This document shows, piece after piece, positions 41,558-50,829 of a stretch of DNA of 64,000 nt (within the stretch, counting starts at the first letter, position 1; each line of letters opens with the position of its first letter). Made by a program: the position numbers and the translations under genes. This DNA comes from GCA-2748055 sp051746185. GTDB taxonomy: Bacteria > Bacteroidota > Bacteroidia > Bacteroidales > GCA-2748055. The notes beneath the pieces were generated by a model that worked only from the letters and a program-made list of their open reading frames with translations, was not told where the DNA came from and ran no database searches. The DNA lies in assembly GCA_051746185.1 (NCBI GenBank), contig JBNJEV010000002.1, positions 91,140 to 155,139 on the forward strand, read 5' to 3'.

Positions 41558-41709
41558 GGACACCTGTTAGGATGGAAACACCCAAAGCTGATAAAATTGG
41601 GGAAGGTCGCAAATTACTCTAACATAAAATCGCTACCGATATAGGACTGCTATGCTGCCGCAATATTTGATTTTATGTTAGTCAGGAGACCTGAACGCAA
41701 TCTGCTTGT

Positions 41710-41740
41710 ATTGTCCTATAATTAATATTATGTTAAATAG
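41710..41740 (+). repeat. Cassette-boundary dyad, copy 3
   Basis: ATTGTCCTATAATTAATATT and the following ATGTTAAATAG match copies 1 and 2 but lack five bases in the centre. It lies about 6.1 kb after copy 2, just before the terminator of the TPR gene, and closes the cassette region. Confidence 0.75.
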
Positions 41741-41754
41741 AAAAATATATAAAG

Positions 41755-41786
41755 AAAGGGAGGCAAATACGCTTTACCTCCCCTTT
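41755..41786 (-). terminator. Terminator of the TPR-protein gene
   Basis: On the minus strand AAAGGGGAGG pairs with CCTCCCTTT around a 13-nt loop and is followed by a T-rich run towards 41745. It lies 27 bases after the stop of the TPR gene and marks the edge between core DNA and the cassette island. Confidence 0.65.
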
Positions 41787-41812
41787 ATCTTATTTTTTAA
41801 ATTAACACCAGC

Positions 41813-43156
41813 TTACTGCATGGATTCCTTCAGAGACTTCACCCTTTCGTAATCGTCCATCATCTGCAGTTTGTAATAGATCCTCTGCAGGATATCCAGG
41901 GATTCGAATTTTACCGTCGGATTTGCATCATTCAGCTCATAGGCTTTCTCCAGAACCGGGATAGCCTGTTCATATTTTTCTTGTCCCAGCTTATTCAACA
42001 CCTGCCTGGTGGCTTCATCTTCCGCGACATTGGCCCTTTCATAGAAATCGGCTCCCTGCAGGTAATAAATATAACCCAGATCATACCAGACATAGTAAAG
42101 GTTCGGGTTCCGCTCCCCTGCTTCCTTATAGGACTGGATGGCCTCTTCGATATATTCCGGATCCTCCTTGTTGATCAACAGTCTTCCGTGCCAGTAATAT
42201 GCTTCCGGGATATCGGGATTCCGTTCGATGACACCTTCCATGAACTCGATCCCTTCGTCAACCTCTTTCATCTGAATGTATGTATCTGCTATATTGGCAA
42301 TTACACTTACTGTATCAGGCCATTTATCATAGGCTTCCTTCAAAGTTTCCAGCGCTGCAAGGGTGTCTCCCACAGCCATCTGATCCATCTTGATCTGCAG
42401 GTAGGTATTGGGTCCTCCGAAATTTATATCTGCCAGCTGCTGATAGTAGTCAATGGCCTTTCGATACAGCTCCTTATTATCTGTTTTACTGGCAATTTCA
42501 CGGGAAATGATCCCGGAATACTGGATCATGACCGTATCCATCTCACCGGCAAAAAGATCCATGTCATTGATGTTAAGAACATGTTCAAAGGCATCCAGAG
42601 CCTTATCATAATTCTCTTTATAATACTGATTTACACCTTTTCTTTTCAACTGGTTCTTTACCTCGGCAAGGTTTTCTTTGATATCATCGGTCCTTCTGCC
42701 TTTCTCATCCAGTTCCAGGGCTTTTTCATATGATCTGATGGCCTCTTCCAGCGGATTGGGATAAATGGGATCGATCCTCTCCCACTGTTGAAACCCGCCA
42801 TTGACGAAAGTGTAGATCATATGGTCGTAGATATACTTTTCGTACAGTGTCCCTTCTTTGGTTTCTGTTGCCACACTGTCGGGTTCCTGGTAAAAAAGTG
42901 TCAGTGTCTGGGGAGTCATTCCCTCCACCACCTGTTCCAGTCCATATGAAAAGACATCCTGGAACAGTTCACCGCGTTTCTGCCAGATCCTGGCCTTGGT
43001 TTTCCTTCTTGGATGTTCGATATTCTTGTCGCTCCTCTCAATTTTCCTCTCTAACGTACTGTAATCAAGCAATATCGCAGGAGCTGCCGCTTCCTGCTGT
43101 GCATGCAAGCTGATCATGATAGTGGCCAGGATGGCCATCGTTACGATTTTTTTCAT
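41813..43156 (-). CDS. Exported tetratricopeptide-repeat protein
   Basis: The 447-residue protein has a signal peptide (VTMAILATIMISLHAQ). An N-terminal region of about 110 residues includes WQKRGELFQDVFSYG. Several TPR units follow (EEAIRSYEKALELDEKG, NYDKALDAFEHVLNIND, PEAYYWHGRLLINKEDPEYIEEAI, YVWYDLGYIYYLQG) to about residue 430. It is probably periplasmic and serves protein-protein contacts. Similar TPR proteins lie close to gyrA in other Bacteroidota. Both are on the minus strand with 72 bases between them, so co-transcription from gyrA is possible. Confidence 0.82.
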   Translation of the reverse strand: MKKIVTMAILATIMISLHAQQEAAAPAILLDYSTLERKIERSDKNIEHPRRKTKARIWQKRGELFQDVFSYGLEQVVEGMTPQTLTLFYQEPDSVATETKEGTLYEKYIYDHMIYTFVNGGFQQWERIDPIYPNPLEEAIRSYEKALELDEKGRRTDDIKENLAEVKNQLKRKGVNQYYKENYDKALDAFEHVLNINDMDLFAGEMDTVMIQYSGIISREIASKTDNKELYRKAIDYYQQLADINFGGPNTYLQIKMDQMAVGDTLAALETLKEAYDKWPDTVSVIANIADTYIQMKEVDEGIEFMEGVIERNPDIPEAYYWHGRLLINKEDPEYIEEAIQSYKEAGERNPNLYYVWYDLGYIYYLQGADFYERANVAEDEATRQVLNKLGQEKYEQAIPVLEKAYELNDANPTVKFESLDILQRIYYKLQMMDDYERVKSLKESMQ

Positions 43157-43228
43157 ATTGATTGTGATTTAATATGTTTCAAAAATAACAACTTTCGTTA
43201 TAAACATCAAATAGAATGCCATAACACT

Positions 43229-45721
43229 TTACCCGGCTGAGGTTCCATCATTCCCGGAATCTGTCTTTTCTTCTTCCTCTCCGTTTACCGGCACCTGTGT
43301 GGCAGCTGCGATCTGGTCCCCCTCCCTGATGTTGATCAGCCTGACGCCCTGGGTGTTGCGCCCCATGACACGAACACCCCTTACGGCAAGCCTGATGGCG
43401 ATGCCATGCTGGGTGATGATCATCAGGTCGTCTTCATCGGTAACTGCCTTGATGGCGATCAGATCCCCCGTCTTTTTGGTGACATTGATGGTCTTCACCC
43501 CTTTTCCTCCCCGGTTGGTGATCCGGTAATCCTCCAGGGCCGATCGTTTACCGAATCCATTCTCGGAGATGACCAAAATGTCCCGCTCTCCTTTTTTGGC
43601 GGTCACAATCCCGACCACTTCGTCACTGGGTCCGCCGAGGGTGATCCCTTTCACCCCGGAAGCGGTCCTCCCAACGGCCCTCACATTATCCTCATGGAAG
43701 CGGATGGCCTTGCCGGACCTCACGGCCAGCATGATCTCCATGTCCCCATCTGTAAGCCGGGCATCCAGCAATGTGTCCCCTTCACGGACAATGATGGCGT
43801 TGATGCCGTTCTGCCGTGGCCTTGAATAGGCTTCCAGCCGGGTCTTTTTGATGATACCTTTTTTGGTGGCCAGCACGATGAAATTATTGCTGATGTAGTC
43901 CTGGTCCTTCAGGTCCTTCACATTGACAAAGGTCTTGACCGCATCCCCCTGTTCGATGTTGATCAGATTCTGGATGGCCCTTCCCTTGCTGCTTCTGGTA
44001 CCTTCCGGTATCTGATAAACCTTGAGCCAGAAGCATTTGCCAAGCTCTGTAAAGAAAAGGATGGTGTTGTGCATGCTGGCAATGAACATATTCACCATGA
44101 AATCCTCGTCCCGGGTGGTGCTCCCCTTGGAACCCACCCCTCCCCTGTTCTGGGTCCGGAATTCATGCAGAGGGGTCCGTTTGATATAACCCAGATGGGA
44201 GATGGTAATCACCATATCTTCATCCGCATAGAAATCTTCCGGATCAAATTCGCCTTCATCGGGAAGGATTTCCGTCCGGCGCTCATCCCCGTATTTTTCT
44301 TTGATCTCCAGCAGTTCGTCCTTGATGATCTTCATGCGCAGGGATTCGTCCGCGAGCACTTTCCGGTAATATTCGATCATCTTCATGAGCTCCTCGTACT
44401 CCTCCTGCAGCTTTTCCCGCTCCAGTCCTACCAGGCGCTGCAGTCGCATGTCCAGGATGGCCCTGGACTGGATCTCTGTAAAACCGAATTTCTCCATCAG
44501 ACCGTCCCTGGCTTCTTCAGGCGTCTGAGAGGCCCTGATCAGAGCAATTACCTCGTCAATGTGATCCAGCGCCTTTAAAAGCCCCTCTAAAATATGGGCC
44601 CTTTTTTCGGCCTGATCCAGTTCGTAACGGGTCCGCCTGACAACCACTTCATGCCTGTGATCCACGAAATAAGAGATGATCTGCTTCAGGTTAAGGGTTT
44701 TGGGCCTGCCGTTGACCAGTGCAATATTGTTGACATTGAATGTGTTCTGCAGCTGAGTATACTTCAGCAGATTATTGAGCACCACCTGTGCGCTGGCTTC
44801 TTTTTTCAGGATGATCACAATGCGCATCCCGCGCCGGTCAGACTCGTCATTGATGTAGGAGATTCCCTCAATTTTCTTTTCATTGATCAGATCAGCTGTC
44901 TTCCTGATCATTTCGGCTTTGTTCACCAGGAAAGGGATCTCTGTGATAATGATCTTTTCCCGTCCTGATTCCGTGACCTCGATCTCGCTCCTTGCTCTGA
45001 CCACAATTTTTCCCCTGCCGGTCTCATAGGCCTCCTTCACACCATTGTATCCATAAATGATCCCTCCGGTGGGAAAATCGGGCGCTTTCAGGATTCCCGT
45101 CAGTTCACTGATCTCTATGTCCCTGTTGTCGATATAGGCCATAATGGCATCCACCGAATCACTCAAATTATGGGGAGGCATGTTGGTAGCCATTCCCACC
45201 GCGATCCCGGACGCCCCGTTCACCAGCAGGGTTGGCACCCGGGTGGGCAACACGGATGGTTCTTCCAGGGTGTCGTCAAAATTGAGATTGAAATCGACCG
45301 TATCCTTGTCCATGTCCGCCATGGTCTCCTCAGCGATCTTTTCCAGCCGGGCTTCCGTGTACCTCATGGCCGCGGGACTGTCCCCGTCGACCGATCCGAA
45401 ATTCCCCTGCCCCTGCACCAGCGGGTAACGCATGGACCACTGCTGGGCCATCCTCACCATGGCGTCATACACCGAAGAATCACCATGCGGATGGTACTTT
45501 CCCAGCACTTCACCCACGATCCGGGCTGATTTCTTGAACGACCTGTTGGAAAACACGCCCAGTTCCTGCATGCCGAAAAGCACCCGTCTGTGAACCGGTT
45601 TCATCCCATCCCTCACATCGGGCAATGCACGCGAAACGATCACCGACATCGAATAATCGATGTAGGCAGATTTCATCTCCTCCTCAATGTTAATCCTCAG
45701 AATTTTCTCACCTTCTGCCAT
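43229..45721 (-). CDS. gyrA: DNA gyrase subunit A
   Basis: The 830-residue protein is of normal length. It starts with the family N-terminus (LRINIEEEMKSAYIDYSMSVIVSRALPDVRDG shortened here to recognisable blocks such as IDYSMSVIVSRALPDVRDG). The catalytic tyrosine is Tyr121 in AMRYTEARL. The quinolone-resistance region reads HPHGDSSVYDAMV with Ser82 and Asp86, the susceptible-type residues. The C-terminal domain has GyrA box-like repeats (NRGGKGVKTINV) and an acidic tail. With GyrB it introduces negative supercoils using ATP. It is divergent from clpC across 231 bases of A+T-rich DNA and is followed by the TPR gene. Confidence 0.98.
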   Translation of the reverse strand: MAEGEKILRINIEEEMKSAYIDYSMSVIVSRALPDVRDGMKPVHRRVLFGMQELGVFSNRSFKKSARIVGEVLGKYHPHGDSSVYDAMVRMAQQWSMRYPLVQGQGNFGSVDGDSPAAMRYTEARLEKIAEETMADMDKDTVDFNLNFDDTLEEPSVLPTRVPTLLVNGASGIAVGMATNMPPHNLSDSVDAIMAYIDNRDIEISELTGILKAPDFPTGGIIYGYNGVKEAYETGRGKIVVRARSEIEVTESGREKIIITEIPFLVNKAEMIRKTADLINEKKIEGISYINDESDRRGMRIVIILKKEASAQVVLNNLLKYTQLQNTFNVNNIALVNGRPKTLNLKQIISYFVDHRHEVVVRRTRYELDQAEKRAHILEGLLKALDHIDEVIALIRASQTPEEARDGLMEKFGFTEIQSRAILDMRLQRLVGLEREKLQEEYEELMKMIEYYRKVLADESLRMKIIKDELLEIKEKYGDERRTEILPDEGEFDPEDFYADEDMVITISHLGYIKRTPLHEFRTQNRGGVGSKGSTTRDEDFMVNMFIASMHNTILFFTELGKCFWLKVYQIPEGTRSSKGRAIQNLINIEQGDAVKTFVNVKDLKDQDYISNNFIVLATKKGIIKKTRLEAYSRPRQNGINAIIVREGDTLLDARLTDGDMEIMLAVRSGKAIRFHEDNVRAVGRTASGVKGITLGGPSDEVVGIVTAKKGERDILVISENGFGKRSALEDYRITNRGGKGVKTINVTKKTGDLIAIKAVTDEDDLMIITQHGIAIRLAVRGVRVMGRNTQGVRLINIREGDQIAAATQVPVNGEEEEKTDSGNDGTSAG

Positions 45722-45870
45722 CTATACGTAAATAATTAATATACAACATTTTATATGTGATTTTTTGATCACTTCAAATGACATACGAAATTAATGAATT
45801 CTGTCCTAAATTCCTCACATTTAGAGGGCTTTTATTAACATTGAACTGTTCATATTAGATCATTGTTCTA

Positions 45871-45901
45871 TTGGTAAATTCATGCCTTATTAGTTACTTT
45901 G
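45871..45901 (+). promoter_or_regulatory. Candidate Bacteroidetes-type promoter of clpC
   Basis: TTG at 45871-45873 and TTACTTTG at 45894-45901 are separated by 20 bases, close to the -33 TTTG / -7 TAnnTTTG consensus (one mismatch in the -7 box). A purine-rich AGAAGGGAG lies a few bases before the ATG at 45953. The rest of the gyrA-clpC gap is A+T-rich without clear dyads. Confidence 0.5.
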
Positions 45902-45952
45902 TAATTGGATTGAAATTAGAAGTTTGAATTAGATTAGAAGGGAGATAGATAC

Positions 45953-48520
45953 ATGGACGCACAATTTTCACAAAGAATCAAGGACGTACTGGGTTACAGC
46001 AAAGAAGAGGCCATCAGGCTCGGTAATTCACATATCAGTGTGGAACATCTTTTCCTCGGGATCCTGAGGGATGGAGAGGGTCTGGCCATTGATGTCCTGG
46101 TTGTGCTCGGGGTTGAATTGTACGACTTGAGGATGGCTATTGAAAAAAGCATCCGCAATGATAAACCGGCTTCGGTCAAAGACCCCGATAGCCTTCCCCT
46201 GCTTAAAAGCGCAGAAAGGATCCTTAAACTGACACATCTGGAAGCGAGGTCGATGAAGGAAAAGACCATCGACACCAATCACCTGCTTCTTGCCATATTG
46301 AAGGATGATAACAACTATGCCACCAGGTACCTGGTTGAAAATGGTATCACCTACAACAAGGTAAAGCAGGAGATTGCAGATTCCCAGCCGGAGAACCGGG
46401 CTGATTTCCCGGGTGATGAGGATGATGAAGCCAGGGGCCCGTTCGGCGGCGGACCGTCAGGAGGCGGCAAAGGCAGCATGGGATCCTCGCAGAAACCGAC
46501 TTCGGATACACCGGTGCTGGACAATTTTGGCATCGATCTGACCAAGGCCGCGGATGAAGACCGCCTTGACCCCATCGTAGGCAGGGAGACCGAGATCGAG
46601 CGGCTGGCCCAGATCCTGAGCAGACGTAAAAAGAACAATCCCATTTTGATTGGAGAACCCGGTGTGGGAAAATCTGCCATCGCAGAAGGTCTTGCCCTGC
46701 GAATCATTCAGCGGAAAGTGAGCCGGGTGCTTTTTGACAAGCGGGTGGTCACCCTGGATCTGGCATCCATCGTTGCCGGGACAAAATACAGGGGACAATT
46801 CGAAGAACGCATGAAGGCCATCCTCAACGAACTGGTCAAGAATCCGGGCATCATTCTTTTCATTGATGAAATCCACACCATTGTGGGTGCCGGTGGTGCA
46901 ACGGGTTCCCTGGATGCTGCCAATATGCTGAAACCCGCCCTGGCAAGGGGCGAGATACAGTGCATCGGCGCAACCACCCTTGACGACTACAGGCAGCACA
47001 TCGAAAAGGATGGCGCGCTGGAAAGAAGATTCCAGAAAGTGATGGTGGATCCCACCTCGATGGAGGAAACCATCGATATTCTGAAGAACATCAAAGAGCG
47101 ATACGAGGATCATCACAATGTGAACTACACGGATGAGGCCATCAACGCCTGTGTGAAACTGACACAGCGTTACATCAGTGACAGGCATCTGCCCGACAAG
47201 GCCATTGATGCACTCGATGAGGCCGGATCACGGGTCCACATATCCAACATTGTGGTCCCCGACCAGATCGTTGTCCTGGAACAGCAGATAGAACAGACCA
47301 AACAGGACAAGATACAAGCTGTCAAGAACCAGAATTTCGAAAGGGCCGCCAGTTTCAGGGACAAAGAGAAAGAACTTCTCGACAAGCTCGATTCTGAGAA
47401 GAAAAAATGGGAAAAAGAACTGTCACTGAACAGGGAAACTGTGGACGAGGACAAGGTGGCCGAAGTGGTGGCTATGATGACCGGTGTACCGGTTCAGCGC
47501 ATTGCCCAGGCAGAAGGCACAAGGCTTCTGAAAATGGCGGATGAACTCAGGGACAGTGTGATCGGTCAGGAAGAGGCCATCGGCAAGGTGGTTAAATCCA
47601 TCCAGAGGAACCGCGCCGGACTGAAAGACCCCAATAAACCGATCGGGACATTCGTTTTCCTCGGTCCCACCGGTGTGGGGAAAACTCAGATGGCCAAGGT
47701 GCTTGCGCAATACCTCTTCGAATCGGTGGAAAACCTGATCCGGATCGATATGAGCGAATATATGGAAAAATTTTCCGTATCGAGACTGGTGGGGGCTCCT
47801 CCGGGTTATGTAGGATATGAGGAGGGCGGCCAGCTTACCGAGAAGGTCCGCCGCAAGCCCTATGCAGTGGTGCTTCTGGATGAAATTGAAAAAGCACATC
47901 CGGATGTGTTCAATATCCTCCTCCAGGTGCTTGACGAGGGACAGCTTACCGACAGTCTGGGCAGAAGGATCGATTTCAGAAATACGATCGTGATCATGAC
48001 TTCCAATATAGGTACCCGCGAGCTGAAGGATTTCGGACAGGGAGTCGGTTTTGCCACCAGGGCCCGCCAGGATGCGGTCAATGAATATTCCAAGGGAGTG
48101 ATCCAGAAGGCACTGAAAAGAGCTTTCGCACCTGAATTCCTGAACCGTATTGATGACGTGGTCCTGTTCAACACCCTATCCAGGGAAGACATCCATCAGA
48201 TCATCGATATTGAGCTTCAAGGTCTTTACGACAGGGTCGCCAGTCTCGGGTATCAGATCATTCTCTCCGATTCGGCCAAGGACTATGTGCTGGAAAAAGG
48301 TTACGATGTGCAGTATGGTGCAAGACCTCTGAAACGGGCTATCCAGAAATACATTGAGGATCCCATGGCCGAGACGATCATCAAATCTTCCCTGGTGGAA
48401 GGGGATACCATGGTGGTGGACTTCGACGAGAAGAAGGAGGAAATCACCGTGGCCATTCGGAAAAAGAAAGGGGAACTGCCCAAAGGCAAGAAAGAGCTTC
48501 CCAAATCTGAAAAGGCCTGA
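45953..48520 (+). CDS. clpC: ATP-dependent Clp protease ATP-binding subunit ClpC
   Basis: The 855-residue AAA+ unfoldase begins with a double Clp-N domain (FSQRIKDVLGYSKEEAIRLG). The first AAA module has Walker A GEPGVGKSA and Walker B LFIDEIHTIVGAGG. A middle region includes a UVR-like motif (NQNFERAASFRDKEKELLDKL). The second AAA module has Walker A GPTGVGKTQ and the ClpP-contact-type C-terminal half. The Clp-N/UVR layout and length identify ClpC rather than ClpB or ClpA. It unfolds proteins and feeds them to ClpP in the cytoplasm. The C-terminal tail is Lys/Glu-rich. It converges on rimO with only 4 bases between the stops. Confidence 0.97.
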   Translation: MDAQFSQRIKDVLGYSKEEAIRLGNSHISVEHLFLGILRDGEGLAIDVLVVLGVELYDLRMAIEKSIRNDKPASVKDPDSLPLLKSAERILKLTHLEARSMKEKTIDTNHLLLAILKDDNNYATRYLVENGITYNKVKQEIADSQPENRADFPGDEDDEARGPFGGGPSGGGKGSMGSSQKPTSDTPVLDNFGIDLTKAADEDRLDPIVGRETEIERLAQILSRRKKNNPILIGEPGVGKSAIAEGLALRIIQRKVSRVLFDKRVVTLDLASIVAGTKYRGQFEERMKAILNELVKNPGIILFIDEIHTIVGAGGATGSLDAANMLKPALARGEIQCIGATTLDDYRQHIEKDGALERRFQKVMVDPTSMEETIDILKNIKERYEDHHNVNYTDEAINACVKLTQRYISDRHLPDKAIDALDEAGSRVHISNIVVPDQIVVLEQQIEQTKQDKIQAVKNQNFERAASFRDKEKELLDKLDSEKKKWEKELSLNRETVDEDKVAEVVAMMTGVPVQRIAQAEGTRLLKMADELRDSVIGQEEAIGKVVKSIQRNRAGLKDPNKPIGTFVFLGPTGVGKTQMAKVLAQYLFESVENLIRIDMSEYMEKFSVSRLVGAPPGYVGYEEGGQLTEKVRRKPYAVVLLDEIEKAHPDVFNILLQVLDEGQLTDSLGRRIDFRNTIVIMTSNIGTRELKDFGQGVGFATRARQDAVNEYSKGVIQKALKRAFAPEFLNRIDDVVLFNTLSREDIHQIIDIELQGLYDRVASLGYQIILSDSAKDYVLEKGYDVQYGARPLKRAIQKYIEDPMAETIIKSSLVEGDTMVVDFDEKKEEITVAIRKKKGELPKGKKELPKSEKA

Positions 48521-48524
48521 GCGA

Positions 48525-49811
48525 TCAGATCACCTTTCCGTAGAGATCGAATGCTTCGGCCCCTGTGATCACCACCTGCTGAAAGCTGCCGGTGGCAAGT
48601 TCCCGGTCGGACTGTATGATGATCTCATTGTCCACTTCAGGGGAATCATACTCGGTCCGGCCTATGGTATGGGATGATTCCCTGCGGTCGATCAAAACCC
48701 CGAGGGTCTTCCCGATCTTTTCCCGGTTCAGCTGCAGGGAGATCTCCTGCTGCAGTTTCATCACCTCCCCTGCCCTTTCTGATTTGACCTTTTCGGGGAT
48801 CCTGTCAGGATAGCGGAAATGGGCAGGGGTATCTTCCTCGTGAGAGTAGGGAAAAACCCCCAGCCGGTCGAACCGGAATGCTTCCAGGAATTCCATCAGT
48901 TCCTTAAAGGCCTCCTCTGTTTCCTCGGGAAAACCCACCATCACCGTGGTCCTCAGGGCCACACCGGGGATCTGTGAACGGAAGCGGTTCAGCAGGGCTT
49001 CCATCTGTTTTCGGTCGTATCCCCTGCCCATGGCAGAGAGAATGTGATCGTTGATGTGCTGAATGGGAATATCCATATACCTGCAGATTTTCTCCTCGGA
49101 TGCCATCAGATCGATCACTTCACCGGGAAAACCGGTGGGATAGGCATAATGCAGCCTGATCCATTCCAAATCTTCCAGTCGGACAAGTTTTTTCAGCAGG
49201 TCGGGAAGGGCATGTTTCCGGTACAGGTCAAGGCCGTAACTGGTCAGATCCTGGGCGATCAGGATCAGCTCACGCGCCCCTTCCCCTGCAAGATAAAATG
49301 CCTCGCCGACCAGCCTTTCCATGGGGACCGACTGGTGCTTTCCCCTGATACCGGGGATGGCACAGAACGAACAGCTTCGGTTGCATCCCTCCGAGATCTT
49401 AAGGTATGCGTAATATCCGGGCGGGGTCACCATTCGGCCGGCATAGAGATCGGGGTCCTGGAGAATGCCGGCAGCCTGCAGGATCTTTGGCAATTCCCGG
49501 ACGCCAAAGAATCCGTCCACCCCGGGCAGTTCCTCTTTCAGTTCCTCTTTATACCGTTCCGAAAGGCATCCCATCACGAAAAGCCTTTTCAGGTTCCCCT
49601 TCTTTTTTTCTTCCAGGTACTGAAGGATGGTATCCACCGATTCCTCCTTTGCATCCCGGATAAATCCGCATGTATTGATGATGACAATGTCGGCCGGCGG
49701 ATCATATTCATTGTGCAGTACCCGGTGGCCACGGTTTTTGAAATGATGCAGCAGATGTTCCGAATCCACCAGGTTCCTCGAACAACCGAGGGTAATGAGC
49801 TGTACGGTCAT
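48525..49811 (-). CDS. rimO: Ribosomal protein uS12 methylthiotransferase RimO
   Basis: The 428-residue protein has the MTTase N-terminal domain (LITLGCSRNLVDSEHLL, IINTCGFI, VMGCLSERY) with cysteines for the auxiliary cluster. The radical-SAM motif is in SEGCNRSCSFCAIPGIRGKH (CxxxCxxC), and a TRAM domain lies at the end. The use of SRNLVDSE rather than the MiaB pattern and the RimO-type length support RimO. It adds a methylthio group to an aspartate of ribosomal protein S12. It overlaps the end of ftsY in an ATGA junction, so the pair is co-translated. Confidence 0.96.
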   Translation of the reverse strand: MTVQLITLGCSRNLVDSEHLLHHFKNRGHRVLHNEYDPPADIVIINTCGFIRDAKEESVDTILQYLEEKKKGNLKRLFVMGCLSERYKEELKEELPGVDGFFGVRELPKILQAAGILQDPDLYAGRMVTPPGYYAYLKISEGCNRSCSFCAIPGIRGKHQSVPMERLVGEAFYLAGEGARELILIAQDLTSYGLDLYRKHALPDLLKKLVRLEDLEWIRLHYAYPTGFPGEVIDLMASEEKICRYMDIPIQHINDHILSAMGRGYDRKQMEALLNRFRSQIPGVALRTTVMVGFPEETEEAFKELMEFLEAFRFDRLGVFPYSHEEDTPAHFRYPDRIPEKVKSERAGEVMKLQQEISLQLNREKIGKTLGVLIDRRESSHTIGRTEYDSPEVDNEIIIQSDRELATGSFQQVVITGAEAFDLYGKVI

Positions 49812-50755
49812 GACCGGGAAAAGAGGCTGTCGACGAACTCAAAGCGGTTAAAAAGCTGCAGGTCCTCCAGCTTTTCACCGATACCGATATATTTGACAGG
49901 GATCTTGAACTGATCGGAAATGCCGATCACCACGCCTCCTTTGGCTGTACCATCCAGCTTGGTAAGGGCCATGGCATTGACTTCTGTGGTCGCGGTGAAC
50001 TGCCTGGCCTGTTCGAATGCGTTCTGGCCCGTGGATCCGTCCAGGATCAGCAGTACTTCATGCGGTGCGGCAGGGATTACCTTTTGCATGACACGCCTGA
50101 TCTTACTGAGTTCATTCATGAGGTTGGCCTTGTTATGCAGCCTCCCCGCGGTATCGATGATCACCACGTCCCTGTTCTGGGCCTTTGCCGAGGATAGGGT
50201 ATCAAAGGCCACAGAGGCAGGATCGGATCCCATCTTCTGCTTCACGATATCCACACCCACCCTTTCGGCCCAGATGGTCAGCTGATCAACGGCCGCGGCA
50301 CGGAATGTGTCAGCCGCCCCCAGCAACACCTGCCTGCCGGCTTTCTTATAATGGTATGCCAGCTTACCGATGGTGGTGGTTTTTCCTACCCCGTTAACCC
50401 CGACCACCATGATCACATAAGGGGTTTCAGGCAGAGGATCGTTGAAACCGGTCATCAGTCCGGGACTGTTCTCCTCCAGCAGGCCGGCGATCTCTTCCTT
50501 GAGAATGAGGTTCAGTTCCGTAATATTCAGAAATTTATCCCTGGAAACCCTTTCTTCGATACGTTCGATGATCCGGAGGGTGGTATCCACGCCCACATCC
50601 GAAGTGATGAGCACCTCTTCGAGATTATCCAGTACCTCATCATCCACCCGGGATTTGCCCACCACCGCCCTGGAGAGCTTTTTAAAAACACTCTCCTTGG
50701 TCTTCTCCAGGCCTTTGTCTAAATTCTTCTTCTTATCGGGTGTAAATATTCCCAT
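49808..50755 (-). CDS. ftsY: Signal recognition particle receptor FtsY
   Basis: I start at ATG 50755 (315 residues; an upstream TTG would add two). The NG domain is complete: an N domain of helices (VFKKLSRAVVGKSRVDDEVLDNLEE), P-loop GVNGVGKTTTIGKLA, DTAGR and TKLDGTAKGGVV. No long acidic A domain is present, as usual in Bacteroidota. FtsY is the membrane-associated GTPase receptor for SRP in co-translational targeting. It follows DUF4295, rpmG and rpmB in the conserved order and overlaps rimO by four bases. Confidence 0.97.
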   Translation of the reverse strand: MGIFTPDKKKNLDKGLEKTKESVFKKLSRAVVGKSRVDDEVLDNLEEVLITSDVGVDTTLRIIERIEERVSRDKFLNITELNLILKEEIAGLLEENSPGLMTGFNDPLPETPYVIMVVGVNGVGKTTTIGKLAYHYKKAGRQVLLGAADTFRAAAVDQLTIWAERVGVDIVKQKMGSDPASVAFDTLSSAKAQNRDVVIIDTAGRLHNKANLMNELSKIRRVMQKVIPAAPHEVLLILDGSTGQNAFEQARQFTATTEVNAMALTKLDGTAKGGVVIGISDQFKIPVKYIGIGEKLEDLQLFNRFEFVDSLFSRS

Positions 50756-50829
50756 GTGCAAATGTTCAGATATAAAAAAAGCTCCCTTTTACAAGAAAGC
50801 TTCGGATAATAATATCAAAGGACAGGATC

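Larger units (their letters stand above)
41081..41750. repeat. Repeat-rich non-coding interval after cassette 2
   Basis: I see no gene here. The interval holds several inverted repeats: CAAGTGTATAGCAAA (41139-41153) with TTTGCTAATACGCTTG (41168-41183); AGCGGATTTT (41271-41280) with AAAATCCGCT (41297-41306), nested in CATTGC/GCAATG (41259-41317); and a perfect 13-bp pair CTAACATAAAATC (41619-41631) with GATTTTATGTTAG (41669-41681). ACAGCAATGTCAG occurs twice (41309-41321 and 41516-41528). Two reverse-orientation copies of the boundary motif lie at 41345-41368 and 41535-41557, and one forward copy at 41710-41740. Confidence 0.75.

Noticed and set aside
41619..41681. Integron attC-like site
   Set aside because: The arms are perfect, but the flanks do not match RYYYAAC and GTTRRRY, and no integrase is in the window.
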